From: Streptomyces diacarni
GTDB lineage: Bacteria > Actinomycetota > Actinomycetes > Streptomycetales > Streptomycetaceae
NCBI RefSeq assembly: GCF_003323715.1
Contig: NZ_QOIN01000026.1
Coordinates: 143,807-207,806, forward strand
Direction of reading: 5' to 3'
DNA length: 64,000 nt
A program made the translations under genes and the position numbers. Below the pieces are notes generated by a model, which worked only from the letters and a program-made list of their open reading frames with translations, was not told the DNA's origin and made no database searches. Below are positions 49,920 to 58,012 of the stretch, in pieces (position 1 is the stretch's first letter; the number at the start of each line of letters is the position of its first letter).

Positions 49920-50624
49920 TCACGCGCCGTCCAGCGCCTCCCGCCACGCGCGGACGGCTGCCGGGTCGACGGGGGCGTCCCAGCCCTGGGGGCGGGCGGC
50001 GCCGCCGATGTGGAAGGCGGTGATGCCGGCTCGGCTCAGGCCGGGGACGTGGGAGAGGGCGAGGCCGCCGCCCACCATCAGCCGGGGGCCGTAGCCGGGG
50101 TCGCCGGCCGCTGTGCGGGCGGCTTCGGCCAGCAGGAGGTCGTAGCCGTCGGTGACGCCGTCCGGGGAGCCGGCCGTGAGGTAGGTGTCGAGTCCTGGCG
50201 CCTCGGCGAGCTGTTTGCGCAGGGCGTCGCGGTCGGCGGCGCGGTCGATGGCGCGGTGGAACGTCCATGGGCAGCCCGCGACGGTGTCCGTCACCGTCTC
50301 CAGGGACGGCAGGTCGGCCTGTCCCGAGTCGTCGAGGAAGCCGAGGACGAACTCGTCGGCACCCTCGGCGCGCAGGGCGCGGGCCCGCTCGCACAGCGCT
50401 GCGACGCCGGCGGCGCCCCCGGTCCTAAAGCCGTCGGCGAGCCGCAGCATCACCCGAAGGGGGATGGCGACCGCCGCTCGGATGGCGGTGAAGTTCTCCA
50501 GCGCAGGGGTCAGCCCGTCGGCGGCCATGTCGGCGACAACCTCAAGGCGGTCGGCCCCTCCGGCCTCCGCGGCGGCCGCGTCTTCCGCACTGAGCGCGAT
50601 CACCTCAAGAATTGGTCTAGACAT
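49920..50624 (-). CDS. cutC: Copper homeostasis protein CutC
   Basis: The 234-aa TIM-barrel protein has the CutC signatures: MSRPILEVIALSAEDAAAAE, GGADRLEVVADMAADGLTPA, VMLRLADGFR, and near the end GPRLMVGGGLALSHV. CutC was linked to copper tolerance in E. coli, but the role is disputed; it may be an enzyme on a sugar or nucleotide-like ligand. The ATG at 50624 starts the family consensus. A near-match to the DasR operator covers the start codon. Confidence 0.9.
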   Translation of the reverse strand: MSRPILEVIALSAEDAAAAEAGGADRLEVVADMAADGLTPALENFTAIRAAVAIPLRVMLRLADGFRTGGAAGVAALCERARALRAEGADEFVLGFLDDSGQADLPSLETVTDTVAGCPWTFHRAIDRAADRDALRKQLAEAPGLDTYLTAGSPDGVTDGYDLLLAEAARTAAGDPGYGPRLMVGGGLALSHVPGLSRAGITAFHIGGAARPQGWDAPVDPAAVRAWREALDGA

Positions 50625-50626
50625 AT
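50611..50626. promoter_or_regulatory. DasR-type (dre-like) site on the cutC start
   Basis: ATTGGTCTAGACATAT matches the remembered dre consensus (ACTGGTCTAGACCACT) at 12 of 16 positions, with the central TGGTCTAGAC intact. It spans the cutC start codon (50622-50624), so bound DasR would block transcription or initiation. Prediction from pattern only. Confidence 0.4.
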
Positions 50627-50715
50627 CGCACAGACTGCCATACGGCGGCGGGCGCCGGAAGACACCGAGCCCTTCGTCCGGCCGACCGGCCCCCGCGGTG
50701 CACCACAATGGGGGG

Positions 50716-51573
50716 ATGGCGACGACGGACCCGCACAGCAACGAACCCGCCGATTCCGCCCGTTCCGGCGACCCCGCCCCACCCGCCGACTCCACCTCGT
50801 CCAGCGACTCCGCCCCGTCCAGCGACTCCGCCTCCTCCAGCGACCCTGGGCCCGGGGCCGAGGGCCACGCACCCGGGTCCGCGGTGCACGCCGCCCTCCT
50901 CCTCCGCTGGGACGCCCTGCTGCGCAGCGCCCGGGGCGGCGCCGAAGGGCCCGACCCGGCCCCGTACGGCGAGGATCTGCTGCGCCGCTGGGCCGAACCC
51001 CACCGCCGCTACCACGCGACCGCCCACCTGAGCGCCGTCCTCGACCGCGTCGAGGAGCTGACCGCCCACCAGGAAGAGCCCGCCCCGTCCGCGACCACCG
51101 GGGACGAACCCGCCGCGCACCAGGGCGATCCGGACGCCGTCCGCCTCGCCGCCTGGTTCCACGACGCCGTCTACCGTCCCGACCGCAGCGAGAACGAGGA
51201 GCGCAGCGCCCGCCTCGCCGAGCGGGCCCTCCCCGAGGCGGGCGTGTCCGCCGCCCGCACCGCCGAGGTCGCCCGCCTCGTCCGCCTCACCGTCACCCAC
51301 GAGGCGGCTCCGGACGACGTCAACGGCGCTCTCCTGTGCGACGCGGACCTGGCGGTCCTCGCGGGCTCACCCGAGGAGTACGCGCACTACGCCGCCGAAG
51401 TGCGCCAGGAGTACGCCTTCGTGCCCGACACCGCCTTCCGGGAGGGCCGGGCCGCCGTCCTCCGGCAACTCCTCTCCCTCCCCCACCTCTTTTGCACCTC
51501 CTACGGCCGCGCCCACTGGGAACAGCCCGCCCGCCACAACCTGACGACGGAGCTGCGCCTGCTCGCCGCCTGA
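50716..51573 (+). CDS. HD-superfamily phosphohydrolase-like protein
   Basis: The 285-aa protein has a Ser/Asp/Pro-rich N-terminal 50 residues and then an HD-type domain: RRYHATAHLSAVLDRVEEL (His), LAAWFHDAVYRPDRSENEER (His-Asp), and a C-terminal part LLCDADLAVLAGSPEEYA (Asp). This is the family of predicted metal-dependent HD hydrolases; substrate unknown. ATG at 50716, 6 nt after a CACAAT box, so probably leaderless. Divergent from cutC across 91 bp. Confidence 0.87.
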   Translation: MATTDPHSNEPADSARSGDPAPPADSTSSSDSAPSSDSASSSDPGPGAEGHAPGSAVHAALLLRWDALLRSARGGAEGPDPAPYGEDLLRRWAEPHRRYHATAHLSAVLDRVEELTAHQEEPAPSATTGDEPAAHQGDPDAVRLAAWFHDAVYRPDRSENEERSARLAERALPEAGVSAARTAEVARLVRLTVTHEAAPDDVNGALLCDADLAVLAGSPEEYAHYAAEVRQEYAFVPDTAFREGRAAVLRQLLSLPHLFCTSYGRAHWEQPARHNLTTELRLLAA

Positions 51574-51661
51574 ACCGGGGCGACGACTCGGAGAGCGCCC
51601 CTGGCGAGGAGGGCGCCAAGGCGGCGGGAATGCCGCCGGCCGCGGCCGGGTTGAGCACGGC

Positions 51662-52906
51662 ATGCCCTCCACACCCGTGGCCGACAAGCCGTCGGCTGTC
51701 CGTATCCCGCTTTCTGTCTACATACTGGGACTGTCCGTCTTCGCGCTGGGCACCTCCGAGTTCATGCTGTCGGGCATCCTCCAACCCCTCGCCAGGGACC
51801 TGGGGGTGTCGATCCCGAAGGCGGGGCTGCTGGTGTCGGCGTTCGCGGTGGGCATGGTGGTGGGGGCGCCGGTGCTGGCCGCCGCCACCCTGCGGCTGCC
51901 ACGGCGTACGACGCTGGTCGGGCTGCTGGCCGTCTTCATGCTGGGGCAGGTCGCCGGGGCGCTGGCGCCCACGTACGAGGTGCTGTTCGTCTCGCGTGTC
52001 CTCAGCGCGCTGGCCTGCGCCGGGTTCTGGGCGGTGGGCGCGGCCGTGGCCGTCTCGCTGGTGCCGGGCAACGCGCGGGCGCGCGCCATGGCGATCATGG
52101 TGGGTGGGCTGAGCGTCGCCAACATCGCTGGTGTGCCCGCCGGTTCGTTCCTGGGGCAGCAGGCCGGATGGCGGTCGGCGTTCTGGGCGGTGGCCGCCCT
52201 GGCGGCCGTCGGGCTCGTCGGCGTCCTGATGCTGGTGCCCCGTACCGCCGTGCCGACGGGGGACGACGCGCCCAACCTCCGCCGCGAGCTGCGCATCTAC
52301 CGCGACAAGCAGGTGTGGCTCGCGCTGGTGACCATCGCCTTGAACGCCGGCGCCGTCTTCGCTCTCTTCTCCTATCTGGCGCCGCTGCTCACCGACGTGG
52401 CGGGGCTGCCTCAGAGCTGGGTGCCGAGCGTGCTCGCGCTGTTCGGCATCGGCGGCCTGGTCGGCACGGTGATCGGCGGGCGCATCGCGGACGCGCACCT
52501 GTTCGGCACGATGTACGGCGGTATCGCCGCGTCCACAGCCGTCCTGGCGCTGCTCGCCCTGCTGGCCGAGTACCGTTTCGCGGCGATCGGCCTCGCCCTC
52601 ATGCTCGGCGTGACCGCCTTCACGACGGCGCCCGCCCTCAACGCCCGGATGTTCAACGCCGCCGAAGCGGCCCCCACCCTGGCCGGGGCCACCACGACGG
52701 CCTCGTTCAACATCGGCAACACGGTGGGCCCCTGGCTGGGCGGTCTGGCCATCTCCGCCGGGTGGGGGTACGCGGCGGTCGCGTGGGTCGGTGCGGCGAT
52801 GGCGGCGGCGGGGGTGGCTACGACGGCCGTCTCCTCCCGCGTCCACGCCCGCTCCCGCGTGGTGGCGGCCTCCCCGGCCCGGACGGTGGAGTACGCCGAG
52901 GTCTGA
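51662..52906 (+). CDS. MFS pump of the Cmx/CmrA chloramphenicol-efflux group
   Basis: The 414-aa protein shows Cmx/CmrA-type features: IPLSVYILGLSVFALGTSEF then MLSGILQPLARDLGVSIP, MVVGAPVLAAATLRLPRRTT (motif A), RARAMAIMVGGLSVANIAGV then PAGSFLGQQAGWRSAFW (motif C region). 12 helices. Cmx-type pumps export chloramphenicol; many relatives carry other substrates, so the drug is inferred. ATG at 51662. It ends in a palindrome whose left tip is its stop codon. Confidence 0.88.
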   Translation: MPSTPVADKPSAVRIPLSVYILGLSVFALGTSEFMLSGILQPLARDLGVSIPKAGLLVSAFAVGMVVGAPVLAAATLRLPRRTTLVGLLAVFMLGQVAGALAPTYEVLFVSRVLSALACAGFWAVGAAVAVSLVPGNARARAMAIMVGGLSVANIAGVPAGSFLGQQAGWRSAFWAVAALAAVGLVGVLMLVPRTAVPTGDDAPNLRRELRIYRDKQVWLALVTIALNAGAVFALFSYLAPLLTDVAGLPQSWVPSVLALFGIGGLVGTVIGGRIADAHLFGTMYGGIAASTAVLALLALLAEYRFAAIGLALMLGVTAFTTAPALNARMFNAAEAAPTLAGATTTASFNIGNTVGPWLGGLAISAGWGYAAVAWVGAAMAAAGVATTAVSSRVHARSRVVAASPARTVEYAEV

Positions 52907-52960
52907 CCCCTTGGTGACCGCGCGCGGGGGCTCGGCCCGGGCGCGGTCACCAAGGGGTCA
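52904..52960. terminator. Stop-to-stop palindromic terminator
   Basis: Arms 52904-52923 and 52941-52960 are perfectly complementary over 20 bp, loop 17 nt. The first three bases of the left arm are the TGA of the MFS gene; the last three of the right arm are the TGA of the convergent DUF4031 gene. It should terminate in both directions. Confidence 0.85.
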
Positions 52961-53215
52961 GCGTTTGCGGCGGCGGAGCCCGGCGGCCTTCAGATGGTGG
53001 AGGAGTTCCTTCGAGCCGACCTCGACCGCCCCGGCCCGCACCGCGACGTCGTACTGCGCGGACGGTATGTCGTAGTGGTCGCGGTCGAAGGCGCGCGGCG
53101 GGCAGCCGATGCGGGCCGCGAACGCGTGGAGTTCGTCGTACGACGCGTCGCTCACCAGGTGGGACCACACGCGCCCGTGCCCCGGCCAGATCGGCGGGTC
53201 GATGTAGACGGTCAC
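52958..53215 (-). CDS. DUF4031 protein
   Basis: The 85-aa protein matches DUF4031: MTVYIDPPIWPGHGRVWSHL, DASYDELHAFAARIGCPPRA, FDRDHYDIPSAQYDVAVRAG. Conserved but of unknown function. The GTG at 53215 overlaps the stop of the upstream gene by 4 bp (GTGA), so it is translated together with it. Its stop is the right tip of the palindromic terminator. Confidence 0.88.
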   Translation of the reverse strand: MTVYIDPPIWPGHGRVWSHLVSDASYDELHAFAARIGCPPRAFDRDHYDIPSAQYDVAVRAGAVEVGSKELLHHLKAAGLRRRKR

Positions 53216-53631
53216 AGCCTGGTGCCCAGCCGGCCCACCCGGGCGACCACCGTCGAGGTCTTCCCGCAGATCCAGTGCGGGTCCTCGCCCAGTTCCGGCT
53301 CGACCTGGAGCGCGTGCAGGTCGGAGCCGACGCACACGGGGCAGACGGGCCACCGCCCGTACCGTTCGAGCAGTGCGTCCTGGACGTCCTGGGCGACCAG
53401 GCCGTCCACGAAGGCGACCCCTTCGGGCCACTGCCCGACCCACCAGCGGCGGTGGGTCACCGACTCCTCGACCATCGAGACGATGTCGGCGCGTGCCACG
53501 TCGCTCGCCTCCAGGTCCGCGAGGATCAGCGCGCGGGCGGCGTGCAGGGCGCGTTCCAGCGGGTCCTGCCGCCCGGAGGCGGCGGGGTCGCGGCCCTCGC
53601 CCGGCGGGTCCGAGCCTGGTGCGGAATCCAT
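53212..53631 (-). CDS. Small protein with a partial zinc-ribbon
   Basis: The 139-aa protein has a helical middle (LERALHAARALILADLEASD) and a Cys-containing end, VCPVCVGSDLHALQVEPELG then EDPHWICGKT, three cysteines of a zinc-ribbon-like pattern. No named family. I start at ATG 53631, 10 nt after GGAGG; an ATG at 53640 lies only 1 nt from it. Coupled to the DUF4031 gene by a 4-bp overlap. Confidence 0.72.
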   Translation of the reverse strand: MDSAPGSDPPGEGRDPAASGRQDPLERALHAARALILADLEASDVARADIVSMVEESVTHRRWWVGQWPEGVAFVDGLVAQDVQDALLERYGRWPVCPVCVGSDLHALQVEPELGEDPHWICGKTSTVVARVGRLGTRL

Positions 53632-53719
53632 CGGTGCCATACCTCCATTGCACCACTGCTGCCCCGTACGGCTCACAACTCGATGACCACTCGCTGACCG
53701 CCAAGTGCCGCAACAGCCA

Positions 53720-53748
53720 TTGACGGGCGGCTGAATCGAAAATATCTT
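53720..53748 (+). promoter_or_regulatory. Promoter of the MurNAc operon
   Basis: TTGACG (53720-53725), spacer 17 bp, TATCTT (53743-53748), then 6 nt and the GTG at 53755: a good vegetative promoter giving a leaderless message. The -10 box lies within the GAAAATATC repeat. Confidence 0.65.
53738..53746. promoter_or_regulatory. Repeat 1, GAAAATATC, over the -10 box
   Basis: GAAAATATC followed by TTCC. A second copy (GAAAATTTC ACC TTCC) starts 35 bp later inside the coding region. Likely contacts of the operon's own RpiR-type regulator. Confidence 0.5.
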
Positions 53749-53754
53749 CCACCC

Positions 53755-54921
53755 GTGAGCAGTAATCTGAAGGAAAATTTCACCTTCCGATCAGAGCACC
53801 GGCGGGCGGCCGAGCCGACGTCGCCTCCGACGGGGACGACTGCGCCTTCGGCGGGGACGACTGCGCCTCCTGCCGGGACGTCGGAGGCGCAGTCGGCGAC
53901 CGGAGCGCCGGCCACGACGGGCACCAGGGAGCAGGCGGCGCCGGCGGGACCTGCGACACCGGGCAGGGCCGGGAGGCGACCGGAAACCGCGGGGCCCAGG
54001 CCGCCGGCGCCACGGGCGGCAGGGAACCAGGCCGTGCGCCCGGGGCCGACCGCGCTCGCGGCGAAGGTGCGCACGATGGCGCCGTCGATGACGCGCTCGA
54101 TGCAGCGGGTCGCCGAGGCGGTCGCCGGCGATCCCGCCGGGTGCGCGCAGCTCACCGTCACGGGTCTGGCCGAGCGCACCGGCACCAGCGAGGCCACCGT
54201 GGTGCGCACCTCGCGTCTCCTCGGGTATCCCGGGTACCGGGACCTGCGGCTGGCTCTCGCCGGGCTGGCCGCGCAGCAGGAGTCGGGCGCGGCCCCCGCG
54301 GTGACCGCCGACATCGCCGTGGACGACCCGATGCCCGACGTCGTCGCCAAGCTGGCGCTGGACGAGCGGCAGACGCTGGCCGACACGGCCGCCGCGCTCG
54401 ACGTGGCGCAGGTCGAGGCGGCCGTCGCCGCGATGGTTTCAGCCCGGCGCGTCGACGTGTACGGCGTCGGCGCCTCTGGGCTGGTCAGCCAGGACCTGGC
54501 ACAGAAGCTGCTGCGCATCGGCATGGTGGCCCACAGCCACGCCGACCCCCATCTCGCCGTCACCAACGCGGTGCAGATGCAGGCGGGCGACGTCGCCGTC
54601 GCCATCACCCATTCGGGGCGGACCGTGGATGTCATCGAGCCGTTGCGCGTGGCCTTCGACCAGGGCGCGACGACCATCGCGATCACGGGCCGCCCGGACG
54701 GGGAGGTCGCCCAGTACGCCGACCACGTGCTCACGACGTCCACGGCGCGGGAGAGCGAGCTGCGCCCCGCGGCGATGTCCAGCAGAACGAGCCAGCTGCT
54801 CGTCGTCGACTGCCTGTTCATAGGCGTGGCCCAGCGGACGTACGAGACGGCGGCGCACGCGCTCTCCGCCTCGTACGAAGCGCTGGCGCACCGCCACTCG
54901 CCGCGGCCCCGGGGCCGCTGA
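53755..54921 (+). CDS. RpiR-type regulator with SIS domain (MurR-like)
   Basis: The 388-aa regulator has a 75-residue Pro/Thr/Ala-rich insert after VSSNLKENFTFRSEHRRA, an HTH_6 domain (QLTVTGLAERTGTSEATVVR, TSRLLGYPGYRDLRLALAGL), and a SIS domain (VDVYGVGASGLVSQDLAQKL, ITHSGRTVDVIEPLRVA). SIS domains bind sugar phosphates. With murQ and a PTS permease downstream the ligand is most likely MurNAc-6-phosphate or a related compound. GTG at 53755 behind a leaderless promoter. Confidence 0.9.
   Translation: MSSNLKENFTFRSEHRRAAEPTSPPTGTTAPSAGTTAPPAGTSEAQSATGAPATTGTREQAAPAGPATPGRAGRRPETAGPRPPAPRAAGNQAVRPGPTALAAKVRTMAPSMTRSMQRVAEAVAGDPAGCAQLTVTGLAERTGTSEATVVRTSRLLGYPGYRDLRLALAGLAAQQESGAAPAVTADIAVDDPMPDVVAKLALDERQTLADTAAALDVAQVEAAVAAMVSARRVDVYGVGASGLVSQDLAQKLLRIGMVAHSHADPHLAVTNAVQMQAGDVAVAITHSGRTVDVIEPLRVAFDQGATTIAITGRPDGEVAQYADHVLTTSTARESELRPAAMSSRTSQLLVVDCLFIGVAQRTYETAAHALSASYEALAHRHSPRPRGR
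53769..53787. promoter_or_regulatory. Repeat 2 with inverted GAAGG arms
   Basis: GAAGG-aaaatttca-CCTTC contains GAAAATTTC at 53773-53781, centred 35 bp from repeat 1. It lies in codons 5-11 of the regulator gene and explains the unusual AT content there. Confidence 0.5.
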
Positions 54922-55048
54922 GGCCCGCTGCCCGACGAGCGAGACCGCGCCCGCCCCGGAAGGCCAGGCAAACCCGGGACGCGCGGCACGCCGCGGACGC
55001 CCAGGATCCAGACCGCCCCCGCCCAGAGCCACAGAAAGCCGCTCCCGC

Positions 55049-56197
55049 ATGACCACCTCACAGCCCGCCACTCCCCTCGACTCCTCCGGCTCGCAACCCG
55101 GCCCCGCGCGGCCGGGCCCCGCCCAGCCCGACGGCTCCCCATCCGATCCCTCCCAGCCCGGCTCCGCGCGATCCGACACCGCGCGGGCGGGGTCCGCCGT
55201 GCCGTCCGGGACCGCGCCCGAGCAGGACGCCGCGTCCTCCCGGCCGGACGCGGCGCGCTACGACGTCCTCCGCCATCAGTTGGACACACTCACGACCGAA
55301 GCGTTTCGCAGCGAGCTGGCCCAGATCGACCAGCTGCCCACGCTGGAGATCGCCGAGATCATGAACGGCGAGGACAGCACCGTCCCGACCGCCGTGGCCG
55401 CCCGGCTGCCGCAGATCGCCGCCGCGATCGACGCCATCGCCGCGCGGATGGCGCGCGGCGGGCGCCTCCTCTACGCGGGCGCGGGGACGGCCGGGCGCAT
55501 GGGTGTGCTCGACGCCAGCGAGTGCCCGCCCACCTTCAACACCGCTCCGGGCCAGGTCACCGGCGTGATCGCGGGTGGTCCCGACGCGATGGTGAACTCG
55601 GTCGAGGGCGCGGAGGACAGCCCCGAGATGGCCGCGGCCGACCTGGACGCACTGTCCTTGACCGCCGACGACACCGTGGTGGGGATCTCCGCGTCGGGGC
55701 GCACGCCCTTCGCCATCGGCGCCGTCGAACACGCGCGCGCCCGCGGTGCGCTCACGGTGGGCCTGTCCTGCAACGAGGGCTCGGCGCTCGCGGCGGCCGC
55801 CGAGCACGGCATCGAGGTCGTCGTGGGCCCCGAGCTGCTGACCGGCTCCACCCGGCTGAAGGCCGGCACCGCGCAGAAGCTCGTCCTCAACATGCTCTCC
55901 ACCATCACGATGATCCGGCTGGGCAAGACCTACGGGAACCTGATGGTCGACCTGCGCGCCTCCAACGAGAAGCTGCGCGCGCGCTCCCGGCGGATCGTCG
56001 CGCTGGCGACCGGCGCGCCCGACGACGCGATCGAGTCGGCGCTCGCGGCCACGGACGGCGAGGTCAAGGCCGCCATCCTCACCCTTCTGGGTGACGTCGA
56101 AGGACCGCGGGCCCAGCGGCTGCTGGCCGCCTCCCACGGACACCTGCGCGCGGCCCTCACCGCGGCAGCCGCCGACAGCTCCGAGGGCGACGCCTGA
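55049..56197 (+). CDS. murQ: N-acetylmuramic acid 6-phosphate etherase
   Basis: The 382-aa enzyme cleaves the lactyl ether of MurNAc-6-phosphate to GlcNAc-6-phosphate and D-lactate. SIS fold: GGRLLYAGAGTAGRMGVLDA with SECPPTFN, NSVEGAEDSPEMAAADLDAL (catalytic Glu region), GISASGRTPFAIGAVEHA, and the signature TGSTRLKAGTAQKLVLNMLS. Residues 1-70 are Pro/Ser/Ala-rich and absent from the usual 300-residue MurQ; the conserved part begins at RYDVLRHQLDTL. ATG at 55049; a GTG-like internal start is not obvious. Second gene of the operon. Confidence 0.95.
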   Translation: MTTSQPATPLDSSGSQPGPARPGPAQPDGSPSDPSQPGSARSDTARAGSAVPSGTAPEQDAASSRPDAARYDVLRHQLDTLTTEAFRSELAQIDQLPTLEIAEIMNGEDSTVPTAVAARLPQIAAAIDAIAARMARGGRLLYAGAGTAGRMGVLDASECPPTFNTAPGQVTGVIAGGPDAMVNSVEGAEDSPEMAAADLDALSLTADDTVVGISASGRTPFAIGAVEHARARGALTVGLSCNEGSALAAAAEHGIEVVVGPELLTGSTRLKAGTAQKLVLNMLSTITMIRLGKTYGNLMVDLRASNEKLRARSRRIVALATGAPDDAIESALAATDGEVKAAILTLLGDVEGPRAQRLLAASHGHLRAALTAAAADSSEGDA

Positions 56198-56317
56198 CCT
56201 TGCTCTCCCACCACGCCCTCACCACACCGACCGCCCCCACCGGACCGACCACCCGAACCGGACCGAACGCCCGTACCGCCTGCACCATGGCACCACTCAA
56301 AGAAGAGCGACCGCACC

Positions 56318-58012
56318 ATGAGCACAGACAGCACCAAAGACCGCGCTGAAGGCAGCGGCAACCCCCACCGGCGTATCGCGGAAGCGATCCTTCCCCTGGT
56401 CGGAGGGGCGGCGAACGTCACCTCCGTCACCCACTGCATGACCCGCATGCGGCTGGCCCTGGCCGACCGCTCCCTCGTCCAGGACAAGGCCCTCAAGGCC
56501 CTCCCCGACGTGATGGGCGTGGTCGAGGACGACACCTACCAGATCGTGCTCGGGCCCGGGAAGGTCGCCCGGGTGACGCCCGAGTTCGAGGCGCTGACCC
56601 GGCAGGCCGACCCGGGCACGGCAGCGCAGCCGGCGACCGCGTCGAACACGACCGCACCGGACACCGACGCACCGGACGCGGTGACACCGCGCTCGACGGC
56701 AGCACAGGCGACGGCACCCGACACGCCGGCGGCGGCCAAGACGGCCGACGACCTCGCCGCCGAGGGCGCGGCCCTGCGCGCGGCCCGCAAGGAGAAGAAC
56801 GCGACACCGGTGAAGCTGATGCTGCGCCGTATCGCCAACATCTTCGTCCCGCTCATCCCCGCGCTGATCGGCTGCGGCATCGTCGCGGGCCTCAACGGCC
56901 TGTTCACGAACGCGGGCTGGCTGCCCTCCCTCACCCCGGCACTGGCGGCGATCGCCAGCGGCTTCATGTCGCTGATCGCCGTCTTCGTCGGCATCAACAC
57001 CGCACGGGAGTTCGGCGGTACACCGGTGCTGGGCGGTGCCGCGGCCGCGGTCATCGTCTTCCCCGGGGTCGCCGACGTCTCCGCGTTCGGCGAGAAGCTG
57101 GCGCCGGGCCAGGGCGGCGTCCTGGGCGCGCTGTTCGCCGCGCTGCTGGCGGTGTACGTGGAGAAGGGCTGCCGTCGCGTCGTCCCGTCCGCCGTGGACG
57201 TGCTCGTCACACCGACGCTGACGGTGCTGGTGTCGGGCCTGGTCACGCTGTTCGGGCTGATGTTCGTGTGCGGCGAGATCGCCACCGGCATCGGACACCT
57301 CGCCGACTGGCTGCTCGACCACGGCGGCGCCGCCGCAGGATTCGTCCTCGGCGGGCTCTTCCTGCCCCTGGTGATGCTCGGCCTGCACCAGGCACTCATC
57401 CCCATCCACACCACGCTGATCGACCAGAGCGGTTACACCGTGCTGCTGCCGATCCTCGCCATGGCCGGCGCGGGCCAGGTCGGCGCCGCGGTCGCCATCT
57501 ACCTGCGGCTGCACCGCAACACCTCGATCCGCAAGACCATCCGCTCCGCGCTTCCCGCCGGCTTCCTCGGCGTGGGTGAGCCGCTGATCTACGGCGTCTC
57601 ACTGCCCCTGGGCCGCCCGTTCATCACCGCGTGCGTGGGCGGCGCGTTCGGCGGCGGCGTCGTCGGCCTCTTCTACCAGCTGGGGACCTCGGTCGGCTCC
57701 ACCGCCATCGGCCCCTCGGGCTGGGCCCTCTTCCCCCTGCTCAAGGGCAACCACGGGCTGGGCGCCATCGCCGCGATCTACGGCCTGGGGCTGGCGGCCG
57801 GGTACCTCGCCGGGTTCGTGGCCACGTACTTCTTCGGGTTCAGCAAGCAGATGCTCGCCGATCTGAACGCGCCGTCCGAGAGCGAGGCCGCCGAGCCCGA
57901 GACCGCCTCGGGCCCCTCGCCCGAGCCCCCGGCGGGCGGCACCGCCCCGGACCCCGCTCCCGCCCCGGCCCCGGCGGGTGGCGGCTCCCTCGGCGGCGGC
58001 TCCCTCGTGTGA
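56318..58012 (+). CDS. PTS EIIBC permease, MurNAc/GlcNAc type
   Basis: The 564-aa protein has an EIIB domain with the phosphorylated Cys40 (VTSVTHCMTRMRLAL) and an EIIC domain of ten or so helices (IANIFVPLIPALIGCGIVAG, GLHQALIPIHTTLIDQSG, VGEPLIYGVSLPLGRPFITA). Domain order and the GEPLIYGVSLPLGRP motif fit MurP/BglP-like EIIBCs; no EIIA is fused, so a separate EIIA is needed. A Thr/Pro/Ala linker (100-150) and a 50-residue Pro/Gly tail flank the core. ATG at 56318 with weak AAGAGCG. It would import MurNAc as MurNAc-6-phosphate. Confidence 0.88.
   Translation: MSTDSTKDRAEGSGNPHRRIAEAILPLVGGAANVTSVTHCMTRMRLALADRSLVQDKALKALPDVMGVVEDDTYQIVLGPGKVARVTPEFEALTRQADPGTAAQPATASNTTAPDTDAPDAVTPRSTAAQATAPDTPAAAKTADDLAAEGAALRAARKEKNATPVKLMLRRIANIFVPLIPALIGCGIVAGLNGLFTNAGWLPSLTPALAAIASGFMSLIAVFVGINTAREFGGTPVLGGAAAAVIVFPGVADVSAFGEKLAPGQGGVLGALFAALLAVYVEKGCRRVVPSAVDVLVTPTLTVLVSGLVTLFGLMFVCGEIATGIGHLADWLLDHGGAAAGFVLGGLFLPLVMLGLHQALIPIHTTLIDQSGYTVLLPILAMAGAGQVGAAVAIYLRLHRNTSIRKTIRSALPAGFLGVGEPLIYGVSLPLGRPFITACVGGAFGGGVVGLFYQLGTSVGSTAIGPSGWALFPLLKGNHGLGAIAAIYGLGLAAGYLAGFVATYFFGFSKQMLADLNAPSESEAAEPETASGPSPEPPAGGTAPDPAPAPAPAGGGSLGGGSLV

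Noticed and set aside
49920..50795. Longer CutC starting at 50795
   Set aside because: The extra 57 residues lie antisense to the HD-hydrolase start and the family begins at MSRPILEV.
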